From Ruegeria halocynthiae (GTDB lineage: Bacteria > Pseudomonadota > Alphaproteobacteria > Rhodobacterales > Rhodobacteraceae): a DNA stretch of 64,000 nucleotides. Positions within the stretch are counted from its first letter, which is position 1; each line of letters starts with the position of its first letter. Positions 55,243-64,000 of this stretch are shown here, piece by piece. Location: contig NZ_FNNP01000001.1 in NCBI RefSeq assembly GCF_900106805.1, forward strand, positions 1 to 64,000, in the 5' to 3' direction. Made by a program: the position numbers and the translations under genes. Below the pieces are notes generated by a model, which was not told the origin of the DNA, made no database searches, and saw only the letters and a program-made list of their open reading frames with translations.

Positions 55243-56433
55243 ATGACAAACCAACTATCACTTGCGCAGGGACGCGAGTATCTGGCCATTCCCGGCCCCT
55301 CGGTGATGCCGGATGCGGTGCTGCAGGCGATGCATCGCCCGTCGCCCAACATCTATGACGGTGAGTTGATCGAGATGATGCCTGCGCTGCTGCAGGACCT
55401 GCGTCGCGTGGCGCGCACCGACCACAGTGTCGCCATTTACATCGCCAACGGTCACGGCACATGGGAGGCCGCCCTGTCCAACGTTATCGCCCCCGGTGAA
55501 ACGGTTCTGGCGCCAGCGTCGGGCCGCTTCACCCATGGCTGGGCGGAGATGGCCGAAGGGATCGGTGCAAAGGTCGAAGTGATCGACTTTGGCATGTCCT
55601 CACCTTGGGATATCGAGCGTATCGCAGACACTTTGCGCGCCGATACAAGCCACAGAATCAAGGCTATCCTCGCCGTTCATGTGGACACCTCCACTTCGAT
55701 CAGAAACGATGTTCCGGCTCTGCGCGCGCTGCTCGATGATCTGGATCACCCCGCGCTTTTGATGGCTGATTGCATCGCCTCACTTGGCTGCGATCGGTTC
55801 GAGATGGATGCATGGGGCGTCGACGTTACGGTCACTGCCTGCCAGAAAGGGCTGATGACCCCGGCGGGGATGGGCTTTGTCTTCTTCAACGAAAAAGCGC
55901 AGGCCAAACGCGCAACGATGCCCCGGGGCTCGCAATACTGGGATTGGCAGCCGCGCGCCAACCCCGAACTGTTCTATCAGTATTTCAACGGCACTGCGCC
56001 GACCCACCACCTTTACGGCCTGCGCGCTGCGCTGGACCTGATCCACGCTGAAGGGATCGAGCATGTCTGGGCGCGCCATGAATGCCTTGCCAATGCCATC
56101 TGGGCTGCGTGCGAGGTCTGGTCAGAAGGTCAGGCGCTCCAATTCAACGTTGCCGATCGCGCCCACCGAAGCCATGCCGTCACAGCCTTGCGTCTGACCG
56201 AAGGCCGCGGCACTCCCCTGCGTCAATTCACCGAATCTCAGCTCGGCCTGACCCTTGGCATTGGTCTGGGGATGGAGGACTGGGACAGCTGTTTCCGCCT
56301 GGGCCACATGGGCCACGTCAATGCGCAGATGGTCATGGCCATGCTGGGCGGCGTCGAAACAGCCATGGCCGCTCTCGACATCCCCCGTGGCCGTGGTGCG
56401 CTGGAAGCCGCCGCCGCGACTCTGATCACCTGA
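55243..56433 (+). CDS. Class V PLP-dependent aminotransferase (alanine/serine-glyoxylate type)
   Basis: Protein of 396 residues, with the N-terminal IPGPSVMPDAVLQAM signature of alanine/serine-glyoxylate aminotransferases. The cofactor Asp-containing segment LLMADCIASLGCDRFEMDAWGVDV is followed by the PLP lysine in TACQKGLMTPAG near residue 203. The sequence does not fix the amino donor. It lies 51 bases after eda on the same strand, so could be read with the Entner-Doudoroff genes, but this may be chance. A dispersed repeat follows its stop. Confidence 0.9.
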   Translation: MTNQLSLAQGREYLAIPGPSVMPDAVLQAMHRPSPNIYDGELIEMMPALLQDLRRVARTDHSVAIYIANGHGTWEAALSNVIAPGETVLAPASGRFTHGWAEMAEGIGAKVEVIDFGMSSPWDIERIADTLRADTSHRIKAILAVHVDTSTSIRNDVPALRALLDDLDHPALLMADCIASLGCDRFEMDAWGVDVTVTACQKGLMTPAGMGFVFFNEKAQAKRATMPRGSQYWDWQPRANPELFYQYFNGTAPTHHLYGLRAALDLIHAEGIEHVWARHECLANAIWAACEVWSEGQALQFNVADRAHRSHAVTALRLTEGRGTPLRQFTESQLGLTLGIGLGMEDWDSCFRLGHMGHVNAQMVMAMLGGVETAMAALDIPRGRGALEAAAATLIT

Positions 56434-56437
56434 TCCA

Positions 56438-56514
56438 GATCCGCCGCTTCATCTGGCAAAAAATACCTTCGGGGGGAATCGCGCTTTGGCGCGATGGGGG
56501 GCAGACAGCCCCCT
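56438..56514. repeat. Dispersed intergenic repeat, copy B
   Basis: Shares CCGCTTCATCTGGC and AAATACC with copy A at 43216, then has ATCGCGC-TTTG-GCGCGAT and a GGGGGGC-AGACA-GCCCCC hairpin. It lies between convergent genes and overlaps the stop of the HisC-like gene. It probably works as a terminator in both directions. Confidence 0.75.
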
Positions 56515-57622
56515 AAACGGCCCTCGCCTTTGCCAAAGCCTTGGGCAAAGCGGCCTCAAAGGCTGCCATCTCCACCTCTCCCCCACAACTTACCCGGACA
56601 CACCGGTTTTGCGGGGTGGCAAACGGCATCCTCACAAACACGCCCTGTTCAACCAGCGAGCCCAGAACGGCCTTGGCGAACGCGCCGTCGCGTCCGCAAT
56701 CAATGGTCACGAAATTACTGGCCGAGGGCAGGGGGATCAATCCATTCTCGCGTGCAGTCCTGTTGATCCGGGCGCGCGCCTCAATGATCCGCTGCTGCAC
56801 CAGTGCCAGCCATTCCTGATCCTTCAATGCGGCCAGTGCACCGGCCTGTGCGACCCGGTTCATACCGAAATGGTTGCGCACCTTGTTGAAGGCCAGGATC
56901 AGGTCCGGGGCACCAATCGCATAGCCGACTCTGGCCCCGGCCATGCCATACCCCTTGGAAAATGTCCGCATCCGAACCAGTCGCGGATCATCCGCTGCTA
57001 CGGGTGCCGCAGTCCCTTCCGGCGCGCATTCCACATAGGCCTCGTCCAGAACCAGCAGGCAACCCTCGGGCAGGGCATCCATCGCCGCAACGATGTCGTG
57101 CCCTGAATGCCAACTACCCATCGGGTTGTCGGGATTGGCCAGATATACCAGCTTGGCATTCACCTCTGCGGCTTTGGCAAACAAGGCTGCGGGGTCTTCG
57201 TGATCGTCGCGGTAGGGAACCGTGTGCAAAATGCCTCCAAACCCGGCCACGTGGTAGTTGAAGGTAGGATAGGCCCCATCCGATGTTACAACTGTATCCC
57301 CGGAACCGACCAGCAGCCGCACCAGATAGCCCAAGAGCCCGTCGATGCCTTCGCCCACTACGATATTTTCGGGTGCGACCGCGTGGTGCACGGCTAGCGC
57401 ATGGCGCAAATCATGGCTTTCGGGGTCGCCGTACATCCAGACGTCACCCGCCGCCCGCTGCATCGCTTCGACTGCACGCGGAGAAGGCCCGAACACGCTC
57501 TCATTCGCCCCCAAACGCGCGGCAAAAGGCGCGCCGCGTTGGCGTTCCTGGGTTTCGGGGCCGACGAACGGCACGGTTGCAGGCAGGGATTGCGCAAGCG
57601 GAGTGTAACGAGGATCGGTCAT
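56513..57622 (-). CDS. Class I/II PLP aminotransferase (HisC-like)
   Basis: About 369 residues, fold type I aminotransferase of the histidinol-phosphate aminotransferase group: RLGANESVFGPSPRAVEAM, the NPDNPMGSW substrate segment, LVLDEAYVEC and the PLP lysine in TFSKGYGMAGARVGYAIG. C-terminal CVRVSCGGEVEM binds the substrate carboxylate. It is not in a his operon, so the true substrate may be another amino acid. The ATG at 57622 is chosen; the Shine-Dalgarno is weak. Confidence 0.9.
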   Translation of the reverse strand: MTDPRYTPLAQSLPATVPFVGPETQERQRGAPFAARLGANESVFGPSPRAVEAMQRAAGDVWMYGDPESHDLRHALAVHHAVAPENIVVGEGIDGLLGYLVRLLVGSGDTVVTSDGAYPTFNYHVAGFGGILHTVPYRDDHEDPAALFAKAAEVNAKLVYLANPDNPMGSWHSGHDIVAAMDALPEGCLLVLDEAYVECAPEGTAAPVAADDPRLVRMRTFSKGYGMAGARVGYAIGAPDLILAFNKVRNHFGMNRVAQAGALAALKDQEWLALVQQRIIEARARINRTARENGLIPLPSASNFVTIDCGRDGAFAKAVLGSLVEQGVFVRMPFATPQNRCVRVSCGGEVEMAAFEAALPKALAKARAV

Positions 57623-57714
57623 GATGGCAGATAAGCGAAACCTCGGGCACACGGCAAGCCTTGCATACCATGGCGATCACGGCCAGTCTGCCGACAACCG
57701 GGTTGAGAGGTGTC

Positions 57715-58785
57715 ATGCGCTATTTTCTGGGTCTTGTCTTGGTCGGTCTTGCTTATCTTCTGTTCTGGCCCGTCCCGGTTGATCCGGTCGCCTATTCACC
57801 ACCGGAATCGCAGGGTTTCATCGGTGATTTTGCTGAGAATTCCGTGTTGGATAAGCTGGAACTTACCAATTTGCCGGATGATCAGTCCGGCCCGGAAGAT
57901 ATCGCCATTCTGCCCGACGGTACGGTCTACACCACCAGCATGTCCGGCATTCTCTATCGGATTGACGGAGCTCAACCGATTCAGGTCGACCAGTTGGGCG
58001 GGCGCCCGCTTGGCCTGCAGACAGGGCCGGACGGTGCGCTGTATATCGCTGACAGCTTTCGCGGACTGATGCGCTGGACTGGCCCGGGGGCGCTGGAAAC
58101 ACTGGTGTCCGAAATCGAAGGCGCACCCGTAATCTATGCCAATAATCTGGATGTAGCGCGCGACGGCACAGTTTATTTCTCGAACTCTTCGGACCGGTTC
58201 GACCCTGAGACGATGGGCGGCACCAAACCCACCTCGGTTCTGACCATCTGGGAGCAGTCCCCGACCGGTTATGTCGCACGCTATTCGCCGGAAAGCGGAG
58301 CTGAGAAAATCGCTACTGGATTTGTTTTTGCCAACGGGATCGCCCTGTCACCCGAAGAGGATTTCATACTGATCGCCGAAACCGGACGGGCGCGGGTCCA
58401 CAGGCTCTGGCTGACTGGGCCGAAGGCCGGAGTGCAGGAAGTTCTGCTGGACAACCTGCCGGGCTATCCCGACAACATCAAGGCGCAGGGCGACGGGACT
58501 TATTGGATGGCCTTCGCCAGCCCGCGCGTGCCTGCGGAAAAGCTGATGCCCTATCCGTTTCTGCGCAAGGTGATCTGGCGGCTGGGTCCCATGGTGCGCC
58601 CCGCCCCCATCCATCGCGGCATGATGGTGCAGTTTGACGGCGACGGCAACATCCTGCGCACTCTGCAGGATCCGGATGGGCGGTTGGGAATTACTACGGC
58701 CGGTCGGGTCGTTGGCGACCAGTTCTATGTAATGACGCTGGATTCGCCGTGGTTTGGCCGGATGCCCATCGCTGATTTGCCCTGA
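57715..58785 (+). CDS. Membrane-anchored SMP-30/strictosidine synthase-like protein
   Basis: About 356 residues. A membrane anchor or signal (RYFLGLVLVGLAYLLFWPVPV) is followed by a six-bladed propeller of the strictosidine synthase/gluconolactonase type: GPEDIAILPDGTVYTTSMSG, GRPLGLQTGPDGALYIAD, ANNLDVARDGTVYFSNSSDRF, FANGIALSPEEDFILIAETGRARVHRLWL. It is likely periplasmic and may be a lactonase. The ATG at 57715 has GAGAGG upstream; TTG 57661 and ATG 57670 are earlier options. A lactonase role in the nearby Entner-Doudoroff route is possible but unsupported. Confidence 0.85.
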   Translation: MRYFLGLVLVGLAYLLFWPVPVDPVAYSPPESQGFIGDFAENSVLDKLELTNLPDDQSGPEDIAILPDGTVYTTSMSGILYRIDGAQPIQVDQLGGRPLGLQTGPDGALYIADSFRGLMRWTGPGALETLVSEIEGAPVIYANNLDVARDGTVYFSNSSDRFDPETMGGTKPTSVLTIWEQSPTGYVARYSPESGAEKIATGFVFANGIALSPEEDFILIAETGRARVHRLWLTGPKAGVQEVLLDNLPGYPDNIKAQGDGTYWMAFASPRVPAEKLMPYPFLRKVIWRLGPMVRPAPIHRGMMVQFDGDGNILRTLQDPDGRLGITTAGRVVGDQFYVMTLDSPWFGRMPIADLP

Positions 58786-58851
58786 CGTCGCAGTGGCACT
58801 ACTCGCATCTTGCTGGCATGGTTGACGCAACGCTGATTTCCGGAGGTGCCA

Positions 58852-59634
58852 ATGTCTCGCGTTTCCATAGAATATAAGAACCACATCGCCCATGTTACGC
58901 TGACCCGTGGTGACAAGATGAATGCTTTGGACGATGCGATGATCAAGGCGATCCTTGCTGCCGGGCAGGAGGTCGCCGCCGCCGATATCCGCGCTGTGGT
59001 TCTGTCGGGTGAGGGCAAAGGCTTTTGCGCCGGGCTCGATATGGCCAGCTTTGCCAGCATGGCCCACAAAGACCCGACCGAATGGCTGATGACCCGCAGC
59101 CACGAGGATGCCAATGAGATGCAGGAGCTTGCCCTGATCTGGCGGCGTGTCCCGGTTCCGGTAATCTGTGCCATTCAGGGTGTGGCCTATGGCGGTGGGC
59201 TGCAAATCGCGCTGGGCGCCGATATCCGCATCGCCCACCCCGAGGCGAAATTGGCGGTGATGGAGATGAAATGGGGCATCATCCCCGACATGGGCGGCAT
59301 GGTTCTGTTGCCCGAACTTGTCCGCTCGGATGTGTTGCGCCTGCTGACCTATACCGCACGCCCCATTGCTGCGCCGCAGGCGGCAGATTGGGGGCTGGTC
59401 ACGAAACTCTCTGATGACCCGCTGACCGAGGCATTGGCACTGGCCGAAGACATCGCTGGCAAAAGTCCCTCGGCCATACGCGCCGCCAAACGTCTGATCG
59501 ATGTGGCCGTAACCCGAGACCGCGCCCAAGTACTTCTGGCTGAATCTTCAGAGCAGGTGGACCTGATTGGAAAACCGGATCAGATGGAAGTTGTCATGGC
59601 GCAGATGCAGGGGCGAAAGCCCGAGTTCAAGTGA
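58852..59634 (+). CDS. Enoyl-CoA hydratase/isomerase family protein
   Basis: Crotonase-fold protein of about 260 residues. The oxyanion hole is formed by VVLSGEGKGFCAGLDMASF and CAIQGVAYGGGLQIALGADIRIAHP; MEMKWGIIPDMGGMVLLPELV carries the usual second acidic region, with Asp in IPDMGG. It lies 66 bases after the SMP-30-like gene. GGAGGT precedes the ATG. Its substrate is not clear. The stop abuts the convergent DUF1992 gene with no gap. Confidence 0.92.
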   Translation: MSRVSIEYKNHIAHVTLTRGDKMNALDDAMIKAILAAGQEVAAADIRAVVLSGEGKGFCAGLDMASFASMAHKDPTEWLMTRSHEDANEMQELALIWRRVPVPVICAIQGVAYGGGLQIALGADIRIAHPEAKLAVMEMKWGIIPDMGGMVLLPELVRSDVLRLLTYTARPIAAPQAADWGLVTKLSDDPLTEALALAEDIAGKSPSAIRAAKRLIDVAVTRDRAQVLLAESSEQVDLIGKPDQMEVVMAQMQGRKPEFK

Positions 59635-59967
59635 TCACCGCATAAAACTGCGCCGCGCGTCGCGGGCCATATTGTATCGCATCTCCAGATCGGCGATGCG
59701 GGACATTGACGCCTTGCGTTCCTCGGGATCAGTCGGAACAGCGTAATCCTTGCGCGCCGCGTCCAGTTGTTTCTTGATATTGAATTCTTCCGGCAGAACC
59801 CCGGCCTGCGCCATGATCCGATGCCCTGCGGCAATGGCAGGATCGCTTTGCGCCTCGGACGAGCGGTCGGGCAGCGGCGCACCTTCGCCTTCAAGCCCCT
59901 GCAACTGGCCCTCGGCCTGCGCCTTTTTGATCTGGCGTTCCACCAGTTTTGCGAGCGATCCGAACAT
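59635..59967 (-). CDS. DUF1992 family protein
   Basis: Protein of 110 residues matching DUF1992 (DNAJC28-type): LVERQIKKAQAEGQLQGLEGEGAPLPD, then AGHRIMAQAGVLPEEFNIKKQLDAAR. No J domain is present. It is a soluble, mostly helical protein of unknown function. Its end abuts the enoyl-CoA hydratase stop. Confidence 0.9.
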   Translation of the reverse strand: MFGSLAKLVERQIKKAQAEGQLQGLEGEGAPLPDRSSEAQSDPAIAAGHRIMAQAGVLPEEFNIKKQLDAARKDYAVPTDPEERKASMSRIADLEMRYNMARDARRSFMR

Positions 59968-60006
59968 ATGGGTATCATACCGCCTGTGCTGGCCCTGCGA
60001 ATGGGT

Positions 60007-61170
60007 TCACCGCACCTTGTTTGTCACAACATACACGATACCACCCGCCAATAGCCCCCAGACCGCCGCACCCAATCCAAAGACCGTGATGCCAGAGGCG
60101 GTGATGACCAACGTCAAGATGGCCGCCTCGCGTTCGGCAGGGACGTCCAGCGCAGCGTGCAAGGAATTGGCCATTACCCCGATCAGCGCAACACCGGCCA
60201 GGGTTCCCATCAGCAAAGGATTGGCATGGGCCGCGAAACTTGTGATGGCCACCGCAAAGACTCCGAACAGGCAATAGAACACGCCGCCCATGACGGCGGA
60301 CCAGTAGCGCTGCGCCGGGTCGGGGTGGCTGTCCTCATTGGAACACATCGCGGCGGTGATCGCAGCCAGACAGGTCGCAGGCGCACCGAAAGGGGCCGAG
60401 AGCATGCTTGCGCCTCCGACGGATGAGAACAACCGACCGGGAACAGGATCGAAGCCAAAGCTGCGCATCACCGCGACGCCGGGGATGTTCTGTGTTGCCA
60501 TCGTCACGATAAAAAGCGGTACACCGATCCCGATGGCAGACGCGACCGAGAATGTGGGCATGGTCCAGACCGGAGCAGCAATCAGACGATCCGGCATCAA
60601 TTGGGCATCGCCGGCGTTCAGCGATACAATTATAGCTGCTGCTACCACGGCTGCCGGGACGGCGACCAACCGATTGAAGCGACCCGCAACGAACCATGTC
60701 AGGATCACCGGCAGCGCCTGCCATGGAATCTCGACCGCCGCCTTGAAGGGCACAAGACACAGCGGCAAGAGAACTCCTGCCAGCATCGCTTGCGCCAGTG
60801 TAATGGGGATCGCTGCCGCCAATCGACCAAGCGGTTTCCATAGTCCCGCCAGAACGGTCAGGGCTCCGGCGCACAGGAACGCGCCGATTGCGCCTGAAAA
60901 CCCCTCGACCGGAGCGGCAGAAACAGCCAGCAGCGCGACGCCCGGCGTGGACCAGGCAACGCTGATCGGTAGCTTGTGGAGCAGACTTAGCACGATGGCG
61001 GCAAGCCCCATGGCGATCGCGGCGCTCATCAATCCCGAAGCCGCTTCCTGCGCCGAGGCTCCCATTGCGTTCAGACCCTGCAACACAATCGGGAACGAAC
61101 TGAAAAACCCGACGATTGCCACCACCAGCCCGGTTGAAACGGTCTGCATCGGGGGAATTGCACGTGTCAT
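60007..61170 (-). CDS. BenE-family benzoate/proton symporter-like transporter
   Basis: About 387 residues with some twelve hydrophobic segments, matching the BenE group: FFSSFPIVLQGLNAMGASAQEAASGLMSAAIAMGL, VAWSTPGVALLAVSAAPVEGFSGAIGAFL, MATQNIPGVAVMRSFGFDPVPGRLFSSVGGASMLSAPFGAPATCLAAITAAMC. The start at 61170 has GGCGGAG upstream. No aromatic catabolism genes are near, so benzoate may not be the real substrate. Confidence 0.92.
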   Translation of the reverse strand: MTRAIPPMQTVSTGLVVAIVGFFSSFPIVLQGLNAMGASAQEAASGLMSAAIAMGLAAIVLSLLHKLPISVAWSTPGVALLAVSAAPVEGFSGAIGAFLCAGALTVLAGLWKPLGRLAAAIPITLAQAMLAGVLLPLCLVPFKAAVEIPWQALPVILTWFVAGRFNRLVAVPAAVVAAAIIVSLNAGDAQLMPDRLIAAPVWTMPTFSVASAIGIGVPLFIVTMATQNIPGVAVMRSFGFDPVPGRLFSSVGGASMLSAPFGAPATCLAAITAAMCSNEDSHPDPAQRYWSAVMGGVFYCLFGVFAVAITSFAAHANPLLMGTLAGVALIGVMANSLHAALDVPAEREAAILTLVITASGITVFGLGAAVWGLLAGGIVYVVTNKVR

Positions 61171-61310
61171 CCTGTTCTCCGCCTTTGCCTTGCGCACTTG
61201 CTAGCAATCGCAAGCGGCGGTGAACAGGGCGAAATCCCGGGCACGAACCGAAAATCCCGCCGGGTGAGCGACGGGGTTTGAGACTTTGAATAGTTGAGAA
61301 AAGATGAAGA

Positions 61311-64000
61311 TCAGGCGATTTCAGCCAGGCGGGCAAGGGCCTCGTTCAGCTTGGCCTCTTCTTCCTCTCGGGCAGCAAGGTTGGCTTTGGCTTCTGCAAC
61401 AACCTCTTCCGGGGCCGAGGCCACGAATTTGGGGTTGTTCAGCCGTCCGCGCAGCCCGCCCAGCTCTTTGGCCAGCTTGCCCATTGCCTTCTCCAGCCGT
61501 TCCTTTTCGGCGCCGATATCGATGATATCCGCCAGCGGCAGACCAAAGGACGCGCCCGGAGCGGCGATCGAGATGGTGCCCTTGGGCAACTCATCCGCCG
61601 ATGTCAGGCTATCGATCCGCGCCAGACGCTTGATCAGCGCCTCGTTGCGGTCCCATGCGGCCTGTCCGTTGGCGTCGATCTCAGTCACCAGCATCGGCAC
61701 ATAAAGACCAGCCGGAACCCGCATTTGCGCACGAGCCGAGCGGGTGTTTTCGATCACCGAGATCACCCAGTTCATCTCACGGTCCGCATCCGCGTCGATC
61801 AGGTCAGCGGCGGTGTAAGTTGGCCAATCGGCGTGGACGACCATCTTGGGACGCGTGCCGGTCAGTCCCCACAGCTCTTCGGTCACAAACGGCATGATCG
61901 GGTGCAGCAGGACCATGCACTGATCCAGAACCCAGCGCATTGTGGCGCGGGTTTCGGCCTGTGCCTCGGCGTCATCGCCTTGCAGCAGCGGTTTCGACAG
62001 TTCCACATACCAGTCGCAAACCTTGCCCCAGACAAACGCATAAAGCCCGTTCGCCGCATCGTTGAAACGATAGCTTTCCAGCGCCGCGTCGACCTCTTCC
62101 CGTACACGGGCAGTTTCGCCGATGATCCAGCGGTTCACGGCGGCCTTGGGATTCAGATCGGCCACGTCAGCGCGCGGAACGGCGTCGGTAAAGACCTCGT
62201 TCATCTCGGCAAAGCGGACGGCGTTCCAAAGCTTGGTGCCGAAGTTGCGATAACCGGTGATGCGTTCGCGCGACAGCTTCAGCACGCCGCCAATCGCCGC
62301 CATCGAGGCGTTGGTAAACCGCAGCGCGTCGGCGCCGAATTCGTCCACGATTTCCAGCGGGTCGATGACATTGCCGGTGGTCTTGGACATCTTCTTGCCC
62401 TTCTCGTCACGGACGAGGGTGTGCAGGTAGACGGTATGGAACGGGATTTCATTCACCACGGCCAGTTGCATCATCATCATCCGGGCGACCCAGAAGAATA
62501 AAATATCCGCACCGGTGATCAGAACGTCGGTGGGGAAGTAGCGCTCCAGCTCCTCGGTTTGATCGGGCCAGCCCAGCGTGCCGATGGGCCAGAGGCCCGA
62601 GGAGAACCACGTGTCGAGCACGTCGGGGTCGCGCCAGACTGGGTAGACCAGCTTGGTCGGGTCTTGTTCGATTGCGTACTGAGCAAGGCTTTCAGCGAAT
62701 TGATGGATCGCTTCCTGTTTGTCGGCGACTTCGATGACCGTCGCGTGGCTCAGCGGGCTGGGAATGTTTGCGTTGTCGTCGAGGAATTTTTCAGTGACGG
62801 CTTCCAGGCTCGCCGCGCATTCCATGACATTGCCACGGTGCAGCATACCGCCTTGGTTCAGCAAACGACCCAATTCGACCAGATCAAGGTCGCCATCGTT
62901 CTCGTCATCTTTGAAGTTTTCGGCCGACAGATCGAGACCATACCAAACCGGAATCTGATGTCCCCACCACAGCTGGCGCGAGATACACCAGGGCTCGATG
63001 TTTTCCAGCCAGTGATAATAGGTCTTTTCACCCGACTCGGGGATGATCTTGACGGTGCCGTCTTTGACCGCATCCAACGCGGGACCGACGACCTTTTCGG
63101 CGTCGACGAACCACTGGTCGGTGAACATCGGTTCGATCACGACTTTCGAGCGGTCGCCAAAGGGCTGCATGATCGGTTTGCTCTCGACCAGCGGCACCAA
63201 CGCCGCCGGATCGTCATCTTCGCCCAGCTTGGTGCCCAGAATCGGATTGTCGGCGCGGGTCATGACGGCCAACCCATCGGCAGTGATTTCTTCCACCACC
63301 TTCGCCCGCGCCTCAAACCGGTCGAGGCCGCGCAGGTGATCGGGGACCAGATTGATGGCGTCGATCTCGTTCTCGGTGAACTCACGCCCACGCGCGTATT
63401 CCTGCGCCTTGCCTGCCTCATCAGCGTAGGGCGCACCATCAGCCCGCATCGCGCCTTTGGTGTCCATCAGGCGATACATCGGAATACCGCCGCGCTTGGC
63501 CACCATATTGTCGTTGAAATCATGCGCGCCGGTGATCTTCACCGCGCCCGAGCCGAAATCGGGGTCGGGATAGTCATCTGTGATGATCGGAATCTGGCGG
63601 CGATGCTCTTTTGGTCCAACCGGGATTTCACAGAGTTTCCCGACAATTGACGCATAACGTTCATCCGACGGATGAACCGCGACCGCGCCGTCGCCCAGCA
63701 TGGTCTCGGGGCGAGTCGTGGCGATCGAGATATAATCACGTTCTTCCTCAAGGACGATGTTCCCATCCTCGTCCTTCTCGACGTAAGTATATGTATCACC
63801 GCCCGCCAGCGGATACTTGAAGTGCCACATGTGGCCTGCGACTTCGATATTCTCGACCTCAAGGTCCGAGATCGCGGTTTCAAAATGCGGGTCCCAGTTG
63901 ACCAGTCGCTTGCCGCGATAGATCAGGCCCTTTTCGTACATATCAACGAAGACCTTGATCACCGCGTCGTGAAAATTCGCAGAATTTTCGTGGCCCGTGC
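61311..64000 (-). CDS. valS: Valyl-tRNA synthetase, 5' end outside window
   Basis: C-terminal 896 codons or so of ValRS. The frame stays open through the right edge, so the N-terminal catalytic part with the HIGH motif is missing. The editing domain ([17 protein letters not shown]), [14 protein letters not shown], the KMSKS-type loop [14 protein letters not shown], the anticodon-binding region ([32 protein letters not shown]) and the C-terminal coiled coil ([28 protein letters not shown]) are seen. Near the edge, residues HENSAN precede FHDAVIKVF and arise from a small perfect inverted repeat in the DNA. Confidence 0.96.
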   Translation of the reverse strand, partial: TGHENSANFHDAVIKVFVDMYEKGLIYRGKRLVNWDPHFETAISDLEVENIEVAGHMWHFKYPLAGGDTYTYVEKDEDGNIVLEEERDYISIATTRPETMLGDGAVAVHPSDERYASIVGKLCEIPVGPKEHRRQIPIITDDYPDPDFGSGAVKITGAHDFNDNMVAKRGGIPMYRLMDTKGAMRADGAPYADEAGKAQEYARGREFTENEIDAINLVPDHLRGLDRFEARAKVVEEITADGLAVMTRADNPILGTKLGEDDDPAALVPLVESKPIMQPFGDRSKVVIEPMFTDQWFVDAEKVVGPALDAVKDGTVKIIPESGEKTYYHWLENIEPWCISRQLWWGHQIPVWYGLDLSAENFKDDENDGDLDLVELGRLLNQGGMLHRGNVMECAASLEAVTEKFLDDNANIPSPLSHATVIEVADKQEAIHQFAESLAQYAIEQDPTKLVYPVWRDPDVLDTWFSSGLWPIGTLGWPDQTEELERYFPTDVLITGADILFFWVARMMMMQLAVVNEIPFHTVYLHTLVRDEKGKKMSKTTGNVIDPLEIVDEFGADALRFTNASMAAIGGVLKLSRERITGYRNFGTKLWNAVRFAEMNEVFTDAVPRADVADLNPKAAVNRWIIGETARVREEVDAALESYRFNDAANGLYAFVWGKVCDWYVELSKPLLQGDDAEAQAETRATMRWVLDQCMVLLHPIMPFVTEELWGLTGTRPKMVVHADWPTYTAADLIDADADREMNWVISVIENTRSARAQMRVPAGLYVPMLVTEIDANGQAAWDRNEALIKRLARIDSLTSADELPKGTISIAAPGASFGLPLADIIDIGAEKERLEKAMGKLAKELGGLRGRLNNPKFVASAPEEVVAEAKANLAAREEEEAKLNEALARLAEIA
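63971..63989. repeat. Perfect inverted repeat inside valS
   Basis: GAAAATTC-GCA-GAATTTTC lies in frame in valS at the window edge. In the minus sense it is bounded on both sides by CACGA. The surrounding reading frame stays open. Confidence 0.5.

Noticed and set aside
58348..59529. Minus-strand open frame of 393 codons
   Set aside because: Antisense to the SMP-30-like and enoyl-CoA hydratase genes; Gln/His-rich shadow without motifs.
62559..63650. Plus-strand open frame of 363 codons
   Set aside because: Antisense to valS, whose motifs are intact.

Overview
The window is chromosomal DNA of an alphaproteobacterium, most likely a Rhodobacterales member of the Roseobacter group (Ruegeria/Silicibacter-like). 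This rests on gene content and order: a Tad/Flp locus with an OmpA-type lipoprotein, a ctaC-ctaB-(small ORF)-ctaG-ctaE-surf1-thrC-M16 protease run, dprA-topA, lysC-ptsP, zwf-edd-eda, DUF1178 and EcsC genes, and a perfect FnrL-type box. I see no rRNA, tRNA, CRISPR array, prophage or intact insertion sequence. Coding density is high and composition looks even.

Layout. 0-2.3 kb: chorismate mutase, folD and a membrane-anchored LytTR protein. 2.2-5.4 kb: DEXH helicase and PdeM nuclease of the ligase-associated DNA damage response, without ligase or exonuclease. 5.4-17.5 kb: a Tad pilus locus on the minus strand, read as flp, flp-like, cpaB, cpaC, OmpA-like lipoprotein, cpaE/tadZ, cpaF/tadA, tadB, tadC, two TPR lipoproteins and prepilin peptidase, followed by an HTH-AAA ATPase of unknown role. 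A lytic transglycosylase diverges from it. 18.7-25.8 kb: scoB/scoA, topA, dprA, tldD, all on the minus strand. 25.8-33.5 kb: cytochrome aa3 oxidase subunits II and III and assembly factors, then surf1, thrC, an M16 peptidase and a GNAT, overlapping or nearly so. 33.6-47.4 kb: mixed single genes (metallo-hydrolase, FAD oxidase, fasciclin, apt, RHH regulator, LysE, DUF418 protein, hydrolase, mtnP, SulP transporter, flavin reductase, GNAT, EcsC, NUDIX, DUF1178, SDR, secreted protein). 47.5-51 kb: lysC and ptsP. 51.2-55.2 kb: Entner-Doudoroff operon zwf-edd-eda. 55.2-61.2 kb: two PLP aminotransferases, an SMP-30-like protein, an enoyl-CoA hydratase, DUF1992 and a BenE transporter. 61.3-64.0 kb: valS, whose 5' end lies outside the window.

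The genes fall into clear working groups. The Tad genes make one secretion machine: pilins, peptidase, secretin, ATPase, platform proteins and lipoproteins. The cta/surf1 genes build the aa3 oxidase, and the divergent tldD-ctaC region carries an FNR-type operator. The zwf-edd-eda genes form a complete glucose-6-phosphate to pyruvate + GAP route except for lactonase; a LacI-type operator lies before zwf. mtnP and apt are successive steps of methylthioadenosine/adenine salvage, here separated by four unrelated genes.

The most interesting items are the orphan HTH-AAA ATPase at the end of the Tad locus, the internal terminators and palindromes that split the Tad genes into several transcription units, the FNR box and LacI-type operator, a small RHH protein whose start codon lies inside a dyad, and a dispersed intergenic repeat seen twice, both times between convergent genes. 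I do not claim a proven new system; the ATPase is the best candidate for an uncharacterised function.
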